64,000 nt of DNA from Epiperipatus broadwayi (taxonomy: Eukaryota > Onychophora > Udeonychophora > Euonychophora > Peripatidae): contig JAQFVV010006341.1 in assembly GCA_028023455.1 (NCBI GenBank), positions 1,674,001 through 1,738,000 on the forward strand. Direction: 5' to 3'. How positions within the stretch are numbered: the first letter of the stretch is position 1; every line of letters begins with the position of its first letter. Below, piece after piece: positions 46,933 through 57,733 of this stretch. The position numbers were made by a program, and so were the translations under genes. Under the pieces are notes generated by a model. It made no database searches, was not told the DNA's origin, and was given only the letters and a program-made list of their open reading frames with translations.

Positions 46933-49900
46933 CAGTGGTCTTCAACCTTTTCACACCTGCGGCCCGGCAAAAATAAGGATAAGATTTCACAGACTGGCAG
47001 AAGTTTACAGATAAATTTTCATAAAGATGTAACCTGCTTAGCCTTAGATAAGCATAATTGTTATAACTAACCAAAACAGCACGCTAGTTATTGTGTATTG
47101 TAATGGTGTTGCTTACCTTCACATGCTGAACACAGAAAACAGTACAATACCAATCGTTCTCATTAATGTGCTTGCATTTCTATGTTTATTATTTCATTGT
47201 TAAAACATTCAAGAATAAAATGTTATTCACCTGAATGTTGGGAAATATCATAGCTAGTGTAATTATATGGCAATGATTATGATAAATGTAATATCTGTAT
47301 TTAATGTTAAATATACAAGATGGTTATCGGTTTCAAGTATTAGTAGATTTTGAACATGATTCAGATTTGAATGAAATTAATATGAAAATAACTGATACAC
47401 TTTTAAAAACTGCAACAAAGATAGCTGGTAGAAAAAAGCAGCAATTGACTAATAAAATTTCTACTGAGACTAGAGAACTTATGAAGAAAAGAAGGAATAT
47501 GAAGATATGCAAGAATGATGCATTAAAAAGAATTGAATATCTCGAATTTTGTAAAATGGTGCGGAAAAGAGTTGAAAATGATATAAGAAAGTATAACTGT
47601 GAACTAGCAAGAAAAGCTGTAGAAGAAAATAAAAGTCTTAAGAATGTAAAACAACATTTTGGTATTGGTAGGAAATTTATATCTGCAATAAGGAAAAAAG
47701 ATGGAATTATTACTAAAAAGAGGGATGACATTATGAAATTGGTAGAAGATTTTTATCAAGAATTATATAGTAATAAAGAACAAGTACCTCCTATATCTAT
47801 TACATCTTCCGAATTGCCCAGAATTTTAAATGAAGAAGTGAGAAATGCAATTAAATGTATGAAAAAAGGAAAGGCTCCAGGTAATGATGGAATTATAATT
47901 GATATATTAAAAGAAGCAGGTGAAGAAACAGAAAAAATATTAGCAAAGTTATATACCAAATGTCTAAATGATAAAGATGTACCGGATGATTGGAAGAATG
48001 CAGTAATAATATTAATATTTAAAAAAGGTGATAAAGAAGATATTAGAAATTACAGACCTATCAGCCTTTTATCAGTTTTATATAAAATTTTTACCAAGAT
48101 AATTACAACTCATCTACAGAGAACCTTGGATTTTCACCAACCAAGAGAACAAGCTGGATTTAAAAGTGGTTTTAGTATAGTAGATAATATTCAAGTATTG
48201 AGAGAAGTTATAGAAAGGACAAATGAATATGAGTTGTCATTATGTTTTGGATTTGTAGATTATGAAAAGGCATTTGATTCTATAAACATTTCTTCAGTGA
48301 TTAAAGCATTGGATCATCAAGGTATAGATCCAGGATATTGTCATATTTTAAAGAATATTTATAAAAATGCAACAGCAACAATTAGATTACATAATGATAC
48401 TGGGAAAGTCAACATTGAGAAAGGTGTAAGACAAGGTGACTCCATATCTCCAAAACTTTTTACAGCAGTGCTGCAAGAAGTATTTTGTGGATTAAAATGG
48501 GAAACTAAAGGAGTGAAAATAAATGGAGATTATTTAAGTCATTTAGATTTCGCAGATGATGTAGTTGTTTTTGCAAATAATGCTTTCGAGCTGCAGGAAA
48601 TGTTGCCGGAGTTATCAGATGAAAGTAGGAAAGTAGGACTAAAGATAAATGTTAAAAAGACTAAAGTAATGTTTAATCGATTTGCTCAAAATATGAAAAT
48701 AAAGATTGATTATGATGAATTAGAAGAAGTTAAGAGTTACAAATACCTTGGTCAGATTATTAATACAGATGGAAACATAATAGAGGAAATTAATCATAGA
48801 ATTAAACTTGGTTGGAGTGCTTTTGGTAGAAATAACTTGATATTAAAAGGAAATATGCCTATGTGTTTGAAAAGAAAGGTTTTTAACAAATGTGTTTTAC
48901 CAGTTCTTACTTATGGATCTGAGACTTGGACACTTAATAGAAGATCAATACAGAGACTTCAGACCACTCAAAGAAGTATGGAGAGATGTATGTTGGGAGT
49001 AACAAGAAGAGATCGAAAACGCAATGTATGGGTAAGAGAACAAACAGGTGTTACTGACCTCATTGAAAAAATTAAAAGATTGAAGTGGAGTTGGGCTGGC
49101 CATATTGCTAGAAGAGATGATAATAGATGGACAATTGAAATTTTAAACTGGATTCCAAGAGATTGTAAAAGACCCAGAAGGAGACCACATGTAAGATGGA
49201 TGGATGAAATAAGAAAATGTGTAGGGGTGATGTGGAGAAGAGAAGCTAAAGATCGGAGAAGATGGATTAAACTTGGAGAGACCTTCATCCTGCAGTGGAT
49301 TGATAATGGTTGATAATGATGATGATGATGAAGGGCAAAATAGAAATCGCGTAATTAATCATTGTACAGTCAAGAAAAAATTCGCCGTATTTTAAATCTG
49401 AAAAAATAAAACGAAACGTGTAAAAGTCTGAAGTTTTGATGTTATGGTAATTTTTTTTTTGTGCTGGTGTGTTGAAAGGATCAAAAAATGTAATTAATAG
49501 GAAAAGTTTTTTTTTAAAACATGGTAAAATAGATATCGCGTAATAGAAATAAAGCAAAAAAAAAAAATCGCAAAGTTATTTTTTGTTTGCTTTTATTTTT
49601 AAAAAAAGATTAACAGAAATTGGTTTTAAAAATAAAAGTTTTAGTATATTAGCAGTATACAAATAAAACCAAAAAATATCACGTTATAGGCCCAAAAAAA
49701 AAAGTGGGCGTATTTTTAAACAAAAAAAAAAAAACGAAACTTGAAAAAGTCAAAAGTTTTGATCTTGTTTTAACACATAAACAATGCCGACAAGCAACCG
49801 TGATTGGCTATCAAAAGACAACTGGAGTTTGTTTAATAAAAAACCTTTTTTTTTTTAATTTTGAATTTTTTTAGAAAAATAATAAATTTAATTCTATATC

Positions 49901-50136
49901 TCCATAAAGATCTGTGATAAATAGAAAAACAAATTAATTTATGTATGATTGATTAGATTTCGTTTTTGTTCTGTTTCTTATTTTTTAACAGGGTAAAAAT
50001 GCGATGAAAAAATAAATAAAAACTGTTTATATTAATTAAAAGTTTAAAATCTTATTAGTTTGTTATTACTAACTTTCTTGCCAGTCTAGCGCGACCCGGC
50101 AGAAAACTTCCGTGGCCCGGTGGTTGAAGACTACTG
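46933..50136. mobile_element. hAT-type DNA transposon enclosing an RTE LINE
   Basis: Terminal inverted repeats CAGTGGTCTTCAACC (46933) and GGTTGAAGACTACTG (ending 50136) are extended by a GCGGCCCGG / CCGTGGCCCGG zone typical of hAT ends. An exact 8-bp duplication CATTAGAG flanks it (46925-46932 and 50137-50144). No hAT transposase is visible. The centre is occupied by a 5'-truncated RTE element (about 47.3-49.33 kb). The right internal part has repeated modules (AGAWATCGCGTAAT at 49344 and 49532; AAAACGAAAC near 49408 and 49732). The simplest reading is a LINE insertion into a non-autonomous hAT copy. Confidence 0.92.
47304..49313 (+). CDS. RTE-type LINE reverse transcriptase, 5'-truncated but open
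   Basis: 669 codons without interruption. Residues about 1-170 are the linker that follows the endonuclease in intact RTE proteins. Reverse transcriptase begins with GKAPGNDG (about 189), followed by RNYRPISLLSVLYKIFTK, FVDYEKAFDS (motif A, about 316), GVRQGDSISPKLF (motif B, about 373) and HLDFADDVV (motif C, about 412). The C-terminus carries the conserved W.GHIARR and RPRRRP..RW stretch. The tail is (GAT)n, usual for RTE. The N-terminal endonuclease is absent, so autonomous mobility is not expected. The start codon is simply the first Met after the truncation. Confidence 0.92.
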   Translation: MLNIQDGYRFQVLVDFEHDSDLNEINMKITDTLLKTATKIAGRKKQQLTNKISTETRELMKKRRNMKICKNDALKRIEYLEFCKMVRKRVENDIRKYNCELARKAVEENKSLKNVKQHFGIGRKFISAIRKKDGIITKKRDDIMKLVEDFYQELYSNKEQVPPISITSSELPRILNEEVRNAIKCMKKGKAPGNDGIIIDILKEAGEETEKILAKLYTKCLNDKDVPDDWKNAVIILIFKKGDKEDIRNYRPISLLSVLYKIFTKIITTHLQRTLDFHQPREQAGFKSGFSIVDNIQVLREVIERTNEYELSLCFGFVDYEKAFDSINISSVIKALDHQGIDPGYCHILKNIYKNATATIRLHNDTGKVNIEKGVRQGDSISPKLFTAVLQEVFCGLKWETKGVKINGDYLSHLDFADDVVVFANNAFELQEMLPELSDESRKVGLKINVKKTKVMFNRFAQNMKIKIDYDELEEVKSYKYLGQIINTDGNIIEEINHRIKLGWSAFGRNNLILKGNMPMCLKRKVFNKCVLPVLTYGSETWTLNRRSIQRLQTTQRSMERCMLGVTRRDRKRNVWVREQTGVTDLIEKIKRLKWSWAGHIARRDDNRWTIEILNWIPRDCKRPRRRPHVRWMDEIRKCVGVMWRREAKDRRRWIKLGETFILQWIDNG

Positions 50137-50144
50137 CATTAGAG

Positions 50145-53100
50145 AGAGTGTGTTTTTAAAAGAGAAATATAACCCAGTATTTAAAAGCCTCTCAAATCTA
50201 AAAAAAAATATTGCTCAGCAAAACCAAAAAAAATCATATTTAGCTATCCCTCCAGCTATCATGTGTAGAGTTTTACTTTTCTTATTATTTAAAAAAATTC
50301 TTTTAATTAATTCCCCAGACTCACTTTTGCTGGAAAAGAAAATATACTGATTGACTAGTTCTTAATTTGCACCAATCTGCAAAACCTTATCAAGATTAAA
50401 ATAAGGTAAGAAAACTTAATTGCCTCCAAAGACAAGAAATAATTTGCGTCCCAATGAAACTGTATTTTTCCAAATGTTTTGTAAAAGACTTATAGAAATT
50501 ACTGCCTTTAGCTGAATGTTTGGCCACCAATTAGTAAAATCTGTTAATTGCAAAAAAAAAAAAAAAGAGTCAACTTAATTTTTCCATTTCTTTTTTTTAG
50601 AAAAACATACAAAACAAAAGGAAAAATACATTCTTTTTTCCAAATATCTAACTAAAATGTACCTTAGTGTTAATATATATATGTGTGTGTGTGCTCTATC
50701 AGTCAATCACACACACACATGCATATATATATATATTCTTTTTTAATAAAGAGGGTGAAAAATTAGCTAGCAGATCTATCACCCTATGTTCATATTACAT
50801 TTAAATAAATATCATGAAGCTCTGTGTGTGCATACGCACTGAATGCTTCAATATGAGCCAACATATATAGAGAGTGAAGTAAACTGGCAGAAAATATTTT
50901 AATAGACAAAGGTGTATATTTACAAACTACTTTTGATAAAACAAATAATAGTATTATGTGATAACAATGTATGCATATAAATTAACTAAGATGCTATTAT
51001 ATTATTCCATTTACGTAGTCATTTCATCTTTAACATTCTCATTGGTATAAATTTAATTCAAATCATATTTTTTTACCATGAAATATAAATAACAGAATAA
51101 ATTTTGATTAAAAATTTGTCAACGTTTTGATTATATATTTCTTTTGATTTATCTTTATGGCTTTAAATAAAATGAGGTATAATTTCTAATGACCATATTC
51201 TTTGCTTCACATTTTCATTTCAATACTACTAGAAAATGCTCAAGATCATGTAGAATAGTAAGGAAATACCCATTTCTCATAATCAGAATTTTCATCACAT
51301 CCCACAGACTTACTCTCAGATACAATTTAAAGACCCAACAACTAATTAAAAGTAAAATTTCACAACTAATATTTGAAAATTCTTTGAATGAATTTATGTA
51401 TTTATCATTTTCAGTTTTAGATTTAATAAAGTTTCTTAGTTATAAATAATAACAGTTATAGCCTTTGCTAGAGGATTTTAATAGTTTTTATAGTTTTGAT
51501 ACATGAGAAGCTGTTTTCAAAATTAAATGTGTCTTACTTCACATTTTGTAATCACACTTTGTTAGTTTTTGTTAATATTTTATCTAGTGATGCTAAGTTA
51601 TAATTATTTGTTACACATGATTCAATGAATTATACTTTTTAACCTCATCCCATGTAAAGTCGATTTCAAAAGCAACTTGAAAAGTTAAAATCTTTTTCTA
51701 TATAATTTTTCTTCTTACAAATTCCTCAGAATTTAGATTTTTTTACATTTTTTTATTATGTCTAAAAGATTAGCAGTATTTGAGCTTCAATTTGATTTTT
51801 TAAATTTTCTTCTGAAAATTTTTTTAACATAACATTATTTTTTATCTACTTTCAATACATACTATTTGATGTTCATTTCTTGAAGGCTTTTTCACTCTAA
51901 AATTAACCTGAACATCAAAGTAGTTACATTTACAATTAAGAATGGCCTTCGTGTTTCAGAAATCTTCATGTTCAGAAATTAGTGGTCACTCATGAATTTG
52001 TTTATTTATTTATTTTCAGTTGACCGTCTAAATATATGTGTTCATCTATATTTGTAATGCAAAAATTCTTATAACACCGGATGTAGTCATTGTTTTTGGT
52101 TGAACAGTTTCATATCAATAGAACATAGGATATATTTTTGTCTCTTTGTTTTTATTCAGTTACTATCATCTTTATAATATCCACTTTATTTACTATCATC
52201 TCAACTATCCTCTTTTTTATCATCTTCATTGCTATTATCATTTCTTCTTGCATCTCTATTATAATTTCCACTATCATCTTCTTTATCTTTTTCACAATCA
52301 TTTCTTCTTCTATTTCCTGTAAGTTTATCCATGGTATATTTTTACTAATTTTATAAAAGTTTTTTAAGTTTTATTTTCAAAGTAAATATTTTAATTTTTT
52401 TTTACATTCACCATGATTCTTTTAAACTGGGCCTAACAGATGTTGGAATCAACTCCTAGAGAAGTTTAACTGTAAAACTTTTTTTTACATCAGAGTAATT
52501 GTTTACATTTGATGGAGGGAATTCATAGTTAACCTTTTGGCCTTGATAATTTTTTTCACACATAATAGTTTTATTTATATCTTAATTATTTAAGAGTTTA
52601 CCCAATCATAAAGTAAACATTTATTTTTTAATCTAACAAATGATTATAGGTTGCAATTTCAAAATAGGTTTTGCCTAATAGAGGCGCTAGATAAAAATTT
52701 CTGGATTGTAATTCTATTTAAAAACTTATGAAGAGTTTTGGACCCATATTAATATGACATGTCTACCACCAATTATATTATACTAAGTATTTTTTTTGTT
52801 TTTCAATCATTACTTTGATATTCCTCTGATATAATTGAATTATTATCTCCAGACAATAATAATTCATTTATTGATCAATACTAAAGGGCAAGTTGGATTG
52901 AATGTGAGTCTTTTTGATTTAAAAGAATTCCAAGGTTCACTCAATTGGATCTGATTCTCAGTTATTGCATCACATGCAGATGGATTAGTCATTGAATCAT
53001 GAAACCTTTTCATTTTCTATGCATAGAATAATATAATTTTTATGATACTACTTTTGATTTCTGAAGATAGAACATATTCATTCAGTCTTTCTTTGTACAC

Positions 53101-53568
53101 TTTGTAAAACTCATGTTGAACTTTGAGAATATTTTTTATTGAAGAAAAGCTTTCTTTCTTTCTTTTTTATTGGAGTTGAAGAAACCATTACTTAATTAGC
53201 TTTATACATAAAACATACTAAATGAATGGAATATTAAACAGAATGAAATAAATAATTTTTAAATATAAAGAAAAAATGTTTGAATGTTAAATAAATTGTT
53301 TATAGAAACTAAATGAATTCTGAAATTAATTAAAATGTTTTGGAAAAGAAATTATGTCCAAAACTAATTAACATTTTATGAAAAATACTTTAATCCAATT
53401 AAGGATGTAACTAATTGAAAATATATATAATATCCCAGTATTCAGTCATAAGATAAAATGAAATGTCACAAGTTTGAAATAGTCTCATTTGGTTGATGAA
53501 ATGCAGAATATAATTGTTGTCTTTAGTCATGATTATATATATATATAAACATAAACGAGTACACATAC
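50145..53568. other. Unassigned AT-rich intron sequence
   Basis: Holds the microsatellite palindrome at 50672-50736 and a pyrimidine-rich low-complexity tract near 52140-52340 that yields a spurious Ile/Ser/Phe-rich ORF. Nothing else was recognised. Confidence 0.5.
50672..50736. repeat. Inverted microsatellite: (AT)n(GT)n ... (CA)n(AT)n
   Basis: AATATATATATGTGTGTGTGTG is answered 13 bp later by CACACACACACATGCATATATATATA. The two tracts can pair as one long hairpin or cruciform. Confidence 0.85.
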
Positions 53569-54127
53569 ATTTTATATTTAATAGTAATATATAGATACAA
53601 ACATACCCTCGATTTACAATTGTTATTTATAAATAGCTATATTTAGCCTGCTACTTTTGGCAAGATATAGTTCCCAATTCTAGGGTGAACTGTTTAAAGA
53701 GGGACTGTATATTCCCTTATAGATCTTGCTTCCAACTGTATTTGGTGGCCTGCCTTATGAGTAAGCATAATTCTTCTGGTTGTAATGGCAGTATGCCTCA
53801 AGTCGGCTTTGGTTTTGGACACTTCGAGTCATAAATGTGGATTTATCTCACTGTGTAATCATGAGCTTAAATAGCTATAGTCCAGAGAATGATCACTGTG
53901 GTTCAGGTTAGCAAGAGTTTCCTTCAACTGTATTTATTCCCAGATCCCTAACCTTCATGTAAACATTCAGATTTAGTGAGTATCATTGCCTATTGGCCTG
54001 TTCTTGCCATTGGCTAAGCAGTATCTGTAATATACACCTTGATTAGCAACAATGAAGGTTCAATACATTTGTGATAAGAAAAGAATCTGGACTAGTCCAT
54101 TATTTAAAGGTAAGATGAGATATGACA
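53569..54127 (-). repeat. 3' LTR (minus orientation) of the degenerate gypsy element
   Basis: Aligns with 56409-57040 throughout. Shared pieces are ATATATAGATACAAACATA, GTATAGTTCCCAATTC-like, GGCGGCCTGCCTTAT-like, TTAAATAGCTATAGT and AGTCCATTATTTRAAGG. It lacks about 70 bp present in the other copy. Confidence 0.85.
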
Positions 54128-54480
54128 TTCACTCTCCCTGGTTAAAATTAGCCCTGGAGAATTTAGTCATGTAGTCATGTTGGAAGACATCTTCTTTGCT
54201 CTGTTGCTTGTTCTGGTTTGATGATGTTCTCAGCAGGTCCACTGTTGTCATCATTTGCTTTTCTTGGAACTGAACATTCATTGCAGCTGAGTGGTAACTC
54301 ATCACTGGCACATTGGAACTGTTTCATCTGATGAGGTGTTGCTGATGGCTGATCTTGAAATTGTAGGTTCACACAGTTGGTTGATGATATATCATTGTTG
54401 GCTTGCCACATCTTGTCTGATGAGGCTTTGCTGTTGGCTGATCACTGAACTGTAGACTCATTATAGCTGACTAATGATGT
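54128..54480 (-). pseudogene. Probable Pol C-terminal tail with imperfect repeats
   Basis: Minus-strand reading yields Gln/Ser/Asn-rich sequence. A unit including DQPSATPHQMKQF recurs in altered form, matching DNA repeats of about 90 bp (GATGAGGYKTTGCTG near 54330 and 54420). The position next to the purine tract suggests the end of the element's coding region; there is no firm domain match. Confidence 0.35.
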
Positions 54481-54904
54481 GTAAACTTATCTATGTTTGT
54501 TTCTGAGATGATGATGATGTCATTAATCAACAGTTTCATCCACCACTGTTTGTGATCTTTTGACTTAGATCACAACTGCTGGAACCTATTCGGTGGTGAG
54601 CTTAAACAGGTGGCATAGGATGTGATTACCTATCTCCTTTTTTGCATTCTTAGTCTCATGCATTGTTTTAGGGTTCAAACCTGGATTATTAGTTACTTCT
54701 GGGCTGACCCTGTTTGAATTTATTGTGATCTGATTCACTTTAATCATTGAAAACCTAAGTAACTAAACCATTCACATCCTGATAAATTGCTCTGCTTACC
54801 AGCAGATGCTTCAAAAGGCAGATAGTTCATTTTATTGGTCATTGAAACCTTCACTCTTCCCTGACTCAAGGCTGCTACTAGGTTTGCCTTGGCAATCAGT
54901 TATT

Positions 54905-55030
54905 GTTTTGCTGCTTGAATGCAGCTGAAATTTATCACTCTTCATTAATGATAGACCATGTCTTGTTTGATACTATAGATACTACCTACCTTGTGTCCAG
55001 TTCCATTGTGACAGGTGCATCATTAATAGA
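54905..55030 (-). pseudogene. Retropepsin remnant, minus strand
   Basis: The minus-strand translation contains VTMELDTR, a stop, then VVSIVSNKTW. This is the gypsy protease active site, where D-T-G has become D-T-R, followed by the usual hydrophobic strand. It lies downstream of the zinc knuckle in the same orientation. Confidence 0.65.
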
Positions 55031-55149
55031 AATTCTGTGTTTGAAAACAGAATCCCTGTTTCTCACATTGTTTATGCAGGCAGTTTGGTTTTTTTTTTAC
55101 TTTAAATTGCTTTTGCCTTTTGGAATGGATTTGTCCATTCTATCATTAG

Positions 55150-55260
55150 CTACTTGTTTCTTTTTAAAACAAGCAGTTTTTATGTGACCGATATGCATTT
55201 CATATATATACACTGTATAGCAATGTGAGCATGTCTTGGTTCATTACATCAGTAACAATG
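55150..55260 (-). pseudogene. Zinc-knuckle remnant, minus strand
   Basis: The minus-strand reading gives C-Y-stop-C, then NEPRHAHIAIQC and a second Cys-containing stretch. It resembles the paired knuckles at the end of gypsy Gag. Stops show decay. Further gag-like but unreadable sequence probably lies between 55260 and 56240. Confidence 0.5.
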
Positions 55261-56243
55261 CTTTTCACTCGTTGATTTATTTGAGCTGTTTTCTGAGTGC
55301 TTGACTGACCTAGTGTTCCATTCAATCCTTTAAATATTATATTTTCCAATGACTTTGTTTGACTAGCAGTTGATTATGCTAGTATTGCTTTGATACAAAG
55401 TGATTTCAAAGGTTATGTCAGGATCCATTGGGCACTTGATCCTAAGATTATGATTGCTCATTCCACATCTCCTAGATCTTTGTTAACCAATGAACATATT
55501 CTAACAACAAGATCTCTAGCTTTTTCTCCTTTCCCTTGGACACAAAGATTGAAATAACACCTCTGTATTACTGTTAGGGGTTTAGAAGTAAAAAAGTTGG
55601 TTAGTAGACATAATAATGTCTTGTCAAAACTAGGTCAGTCAATATATCTGACATTGTTTGTGATTTAAGGACCTCGTAAATATGGGTTCCGATTATTGAC
55701 GTGTGTCTAATTTCAACTCAGGGCTTTTGATTTGATTAGCCTGTAAATAAAAGATTATTAGATCTTTACAGTTTGGCCAACTCTCTGGATAGGCTGGATC
55801 AAATGCTTTAATTGAGCCAACCTGATATTTTTCTCTCATGAGAGAGTAAAAAATTTCTTTAGTTTATGCAATTCACTGCTCGAATGATCTTTTAATGTTT
55901 ATTTCATGAACTACTTTTTGTGCAACTGTCAATTTGTGATAAAATCTAACAACCTATGGGGGGGGGGTTTCTCTTTAATGTAGCGACTCGTTTGTGTTTA
56001 CATTGTTTTATTAACATGCTGATAACATTTGCCGTCAATTTGACAAATCTAATAACCCATGGGGGTAAAATTTTGTGCTTAAAACTTTTTTTCAGGCAAG
56101 GGAAAACAATTTTTTTTATTTTGCTGAGTATACCAAATCTGTTGTGTTTTCATTTTGTCACAATTATACATATAAATGTAAATGAGCATATATATATATG
56201 AAGTATTATAACTTTGTCTTTCCTATTGCTTTGCCAAATCCAT

Positions 56244-56402
56244 ATAATATTAATATCATCTATGTTCTCTATCTCCAAATCGATTTGGAAATATAAGTAT
56301 GAGTTCTGAAGAAGATTGCTAGGGCAATCTAAACTGTCATATTAGTTTGTAAAAAATGCATTGTAAAAATAATAAAGAACATAAGATGATATTAATATTA
56401 TA
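56244..56402. mobile_element. Small MITE-like unit with inverted ends and internal hairpins
   Basis: ATAATATTAATATCATCTATG with TTCT (56244-56268) is inverted at 56377-56402 with one bulge. Inside are a perfect 16-bp palindrome TCCAAATCGATTTGGA (56274-56289) and CTGAAGA followed by the perfect 7-bp stem AGATTGC/GCAATCT and then AAAC (56306-56334). The last part resembles a hammerhead ribozyme core (CUGANGA, stem II, GAAA) that has lost its G12. Confidence 0.6.
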
Positions 56403-56408
56403 GAGTAT

Positions 56409-57040
56409 GTTTTATAATATTTATTAGCAATATATAGATACAAACATACACTTGATTTACAATTGTCTTTTGTAGATAGCTATCTTCCTACTGCCACTGT
56501 TGGTGAGGTATAGTTCCCAATTCCAGAATGAACTGTTGAAGAAGGGATTGCATGTTCTCTTATTAATAGATTTCATTTCCAGCGGTATTTGGCGGCCTGC
56601 CTTATTAGTAGGTACAGCAACCTTTTTGGCTGTAATGATAGCTTGTCTCGAGTTGGCTTTGTTTCCATAAGCTTATAGTCCTAAATGTGGACTTAGTTTT
56701 GCTGCATAACTATTACCTTAAATAGCTATAGTGTGGAGAATAATCATTGCTCTTCAGGTTAGCTGAAATTTCCTTCAATTGTATAGGAAGAATCAGGCTA
56801 CTATTATTCAGATTTAATAGTTTGTTCTCTGCCTTATCTTCAAAAAGGCGGTCTATTTATTGCCAGGTTCCTAACCTTCATGGAAACATTTGAATTCAGC
56901 CTTATTGCCTATTTGCATGTTTTTGCCATTGTCCATGCATTATCTTTTTATACACACACAGGCAATGAGTGCTCAGTGTGATCATGATAAGAAAGGAATC
57001 TGGATTAGTCCATTATTTGAAGGCAAGGTGAGATATGACA
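56409..57040 (-). repeat. 5' LTR (minus orientation) of the degenerate gypsy element
   Basis: Diverged copy of 53569-54127, beginning TGTTTTATAATA and ending AGATATGACA on the + strand. It ends 431 bp before GEN1 exon c. Confidence 0.85.
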
Positions 57041-57471
57041 CGTGAAATAGTAATGAAGCTGTCCCTGAAGATTAAGCTAATAGATTAGCATCTTTTTACA
57101 GTCTCATTGACCTTATCATTATTTTAATACATGATAATGATCACATCATAGATATAAAGTTTTATAATCTTAATTGGTACAGTTAAAGAAATGTTAAAAT
57201 GCATGATATATATTGTAATTCAGACAGTATCAAAGATTGTAATATTATGAATTATTTTATCTGTATATTATTAAAAGGAGCTGTTCTCATTGCCTTTTTG
57301 TTTAGTATAGTTTGTCTCTGCATTTATATTATTAGTTATTTTATATCTTAACTAGTTTCCCTTCTGGATATAAGATATTATTTATTCTTGATAAATAAAA
57401 TGTCAGGTGCTAAGACATAGTATTACTAAATAGATTTTTTAATTATATTGTCTTCGGTTCTCTTGTTTTAG

Positions 57472-57539
57472 TATTATAAAAGCTTGCATCAGAAATGGTT
57501 GTGATTCTTTTGAAGTTTGCTGGTTTTCCAACATCCAAG
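57472..57539 (+). CDS. GEN1: GEN1 internal exon c (chromodomain)
   Basis: A 68-bp exon, acceptor TCTTGTTTTAG and donor CAAG/GTACTT. It encodes IIKACIRNG, then a short turn and FEVCWFSN, matching the first strands of the GEN1 chromodomain ('RI.K.RIRNG..CFEIEW'). One base completes the split codon of exon b and one base remains for exon d. It follows a 15.3-kb intron filled with transposable elements. Confidence 0.85.
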
Positions 57540-57610
57540 GTACTTTAATTTACTCTTTAGTAAAAAAATATTTTTGACTTTAAATTCATTATTTACTCTC
57601 ATTTTTTTAG

Positions 57611-57733
57611 AAGAAAATTCTGAATTGCAAACAACTATAATTAAGCAATCTATATTTGAAGCTGCATTTCCTGATATGACAAAAGCATTTTTAGATGCTC
57701 AACCTTTGAAAACCAAACGTCAAAAAGTTAAAT
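57611..57733 (+). CDS. GEN1: GEN1 internal exon d (chromodomain helix)
   Basis: A 123-bp exon after a 71-bp intron, acceptor ATTTTTTTAG and donor AAAT/GTAAGT. It encodes EENSELQTTIIKQSIFEAAF, then PDMTKAFLDAQ and a basic tail KTKRQKVK. This matches the GEN1 stretch 'TIEE.SLFEAAYPE' and the following lysine-rich segment. Reading is open and phase 1 at the 3' end. No convincing downstream exon was found within the window; the GEN1 C-terminal region is poorly conserved in general. Confidence 0.87.

Larger units (their letters stand above)
53569..57040 (-). mobile_element. Degenerate gypsy element, minus strand, inside GEN1 intron
   Basis: Diverged direct repeats 53569-54127 and 56409-57040 flank 2.3 kb. 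Orientation is minus: on the minus strand the repeats begin TGTCATATCTC, a purine tract AGGGAGAGTGAA precedes the left copy, and CCHC and protease remnants read on that strand in the right order. Reverse transcriptase, RNase H and integrase are missing. No target duplication was found. A MITE-like inverted repeat sits beside the right LTR. Confidence 0.8.
42200..57471 (+). other. GEN1: 15.3-kb GEN1 intron loaded with transposable elements
   Basis: Bounded by GTAAGA and TTTTAG, with phase-compatible exons on each side. It contains the MITE pair, two minisatellite-like tracts, the hAT element with its enclosed RTE ORF, and the minus-strand gypsy element whose LTR ends only 431 bp before exon c. 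Confidence 0.8.

Noticed and set aside
47333-49288. Minus-strand ORFs inside the RTE coding region
   Set aside because: These are shadow frames of the reverse transcriptase ORF.
52138-52356. 72-codon Ile/Ser/Phe-rich ORF
   Set aside because: It comes from an (ATC/TTC)-rich low-complexity tract; composition alone explains it.
54325-54380. Hammerhead ribozyme from CTGATGAG ... GAAA
   Set aside because: The sequence between the motifs cannot form stem II, and the strings recur as part of a coding-derived repeat.
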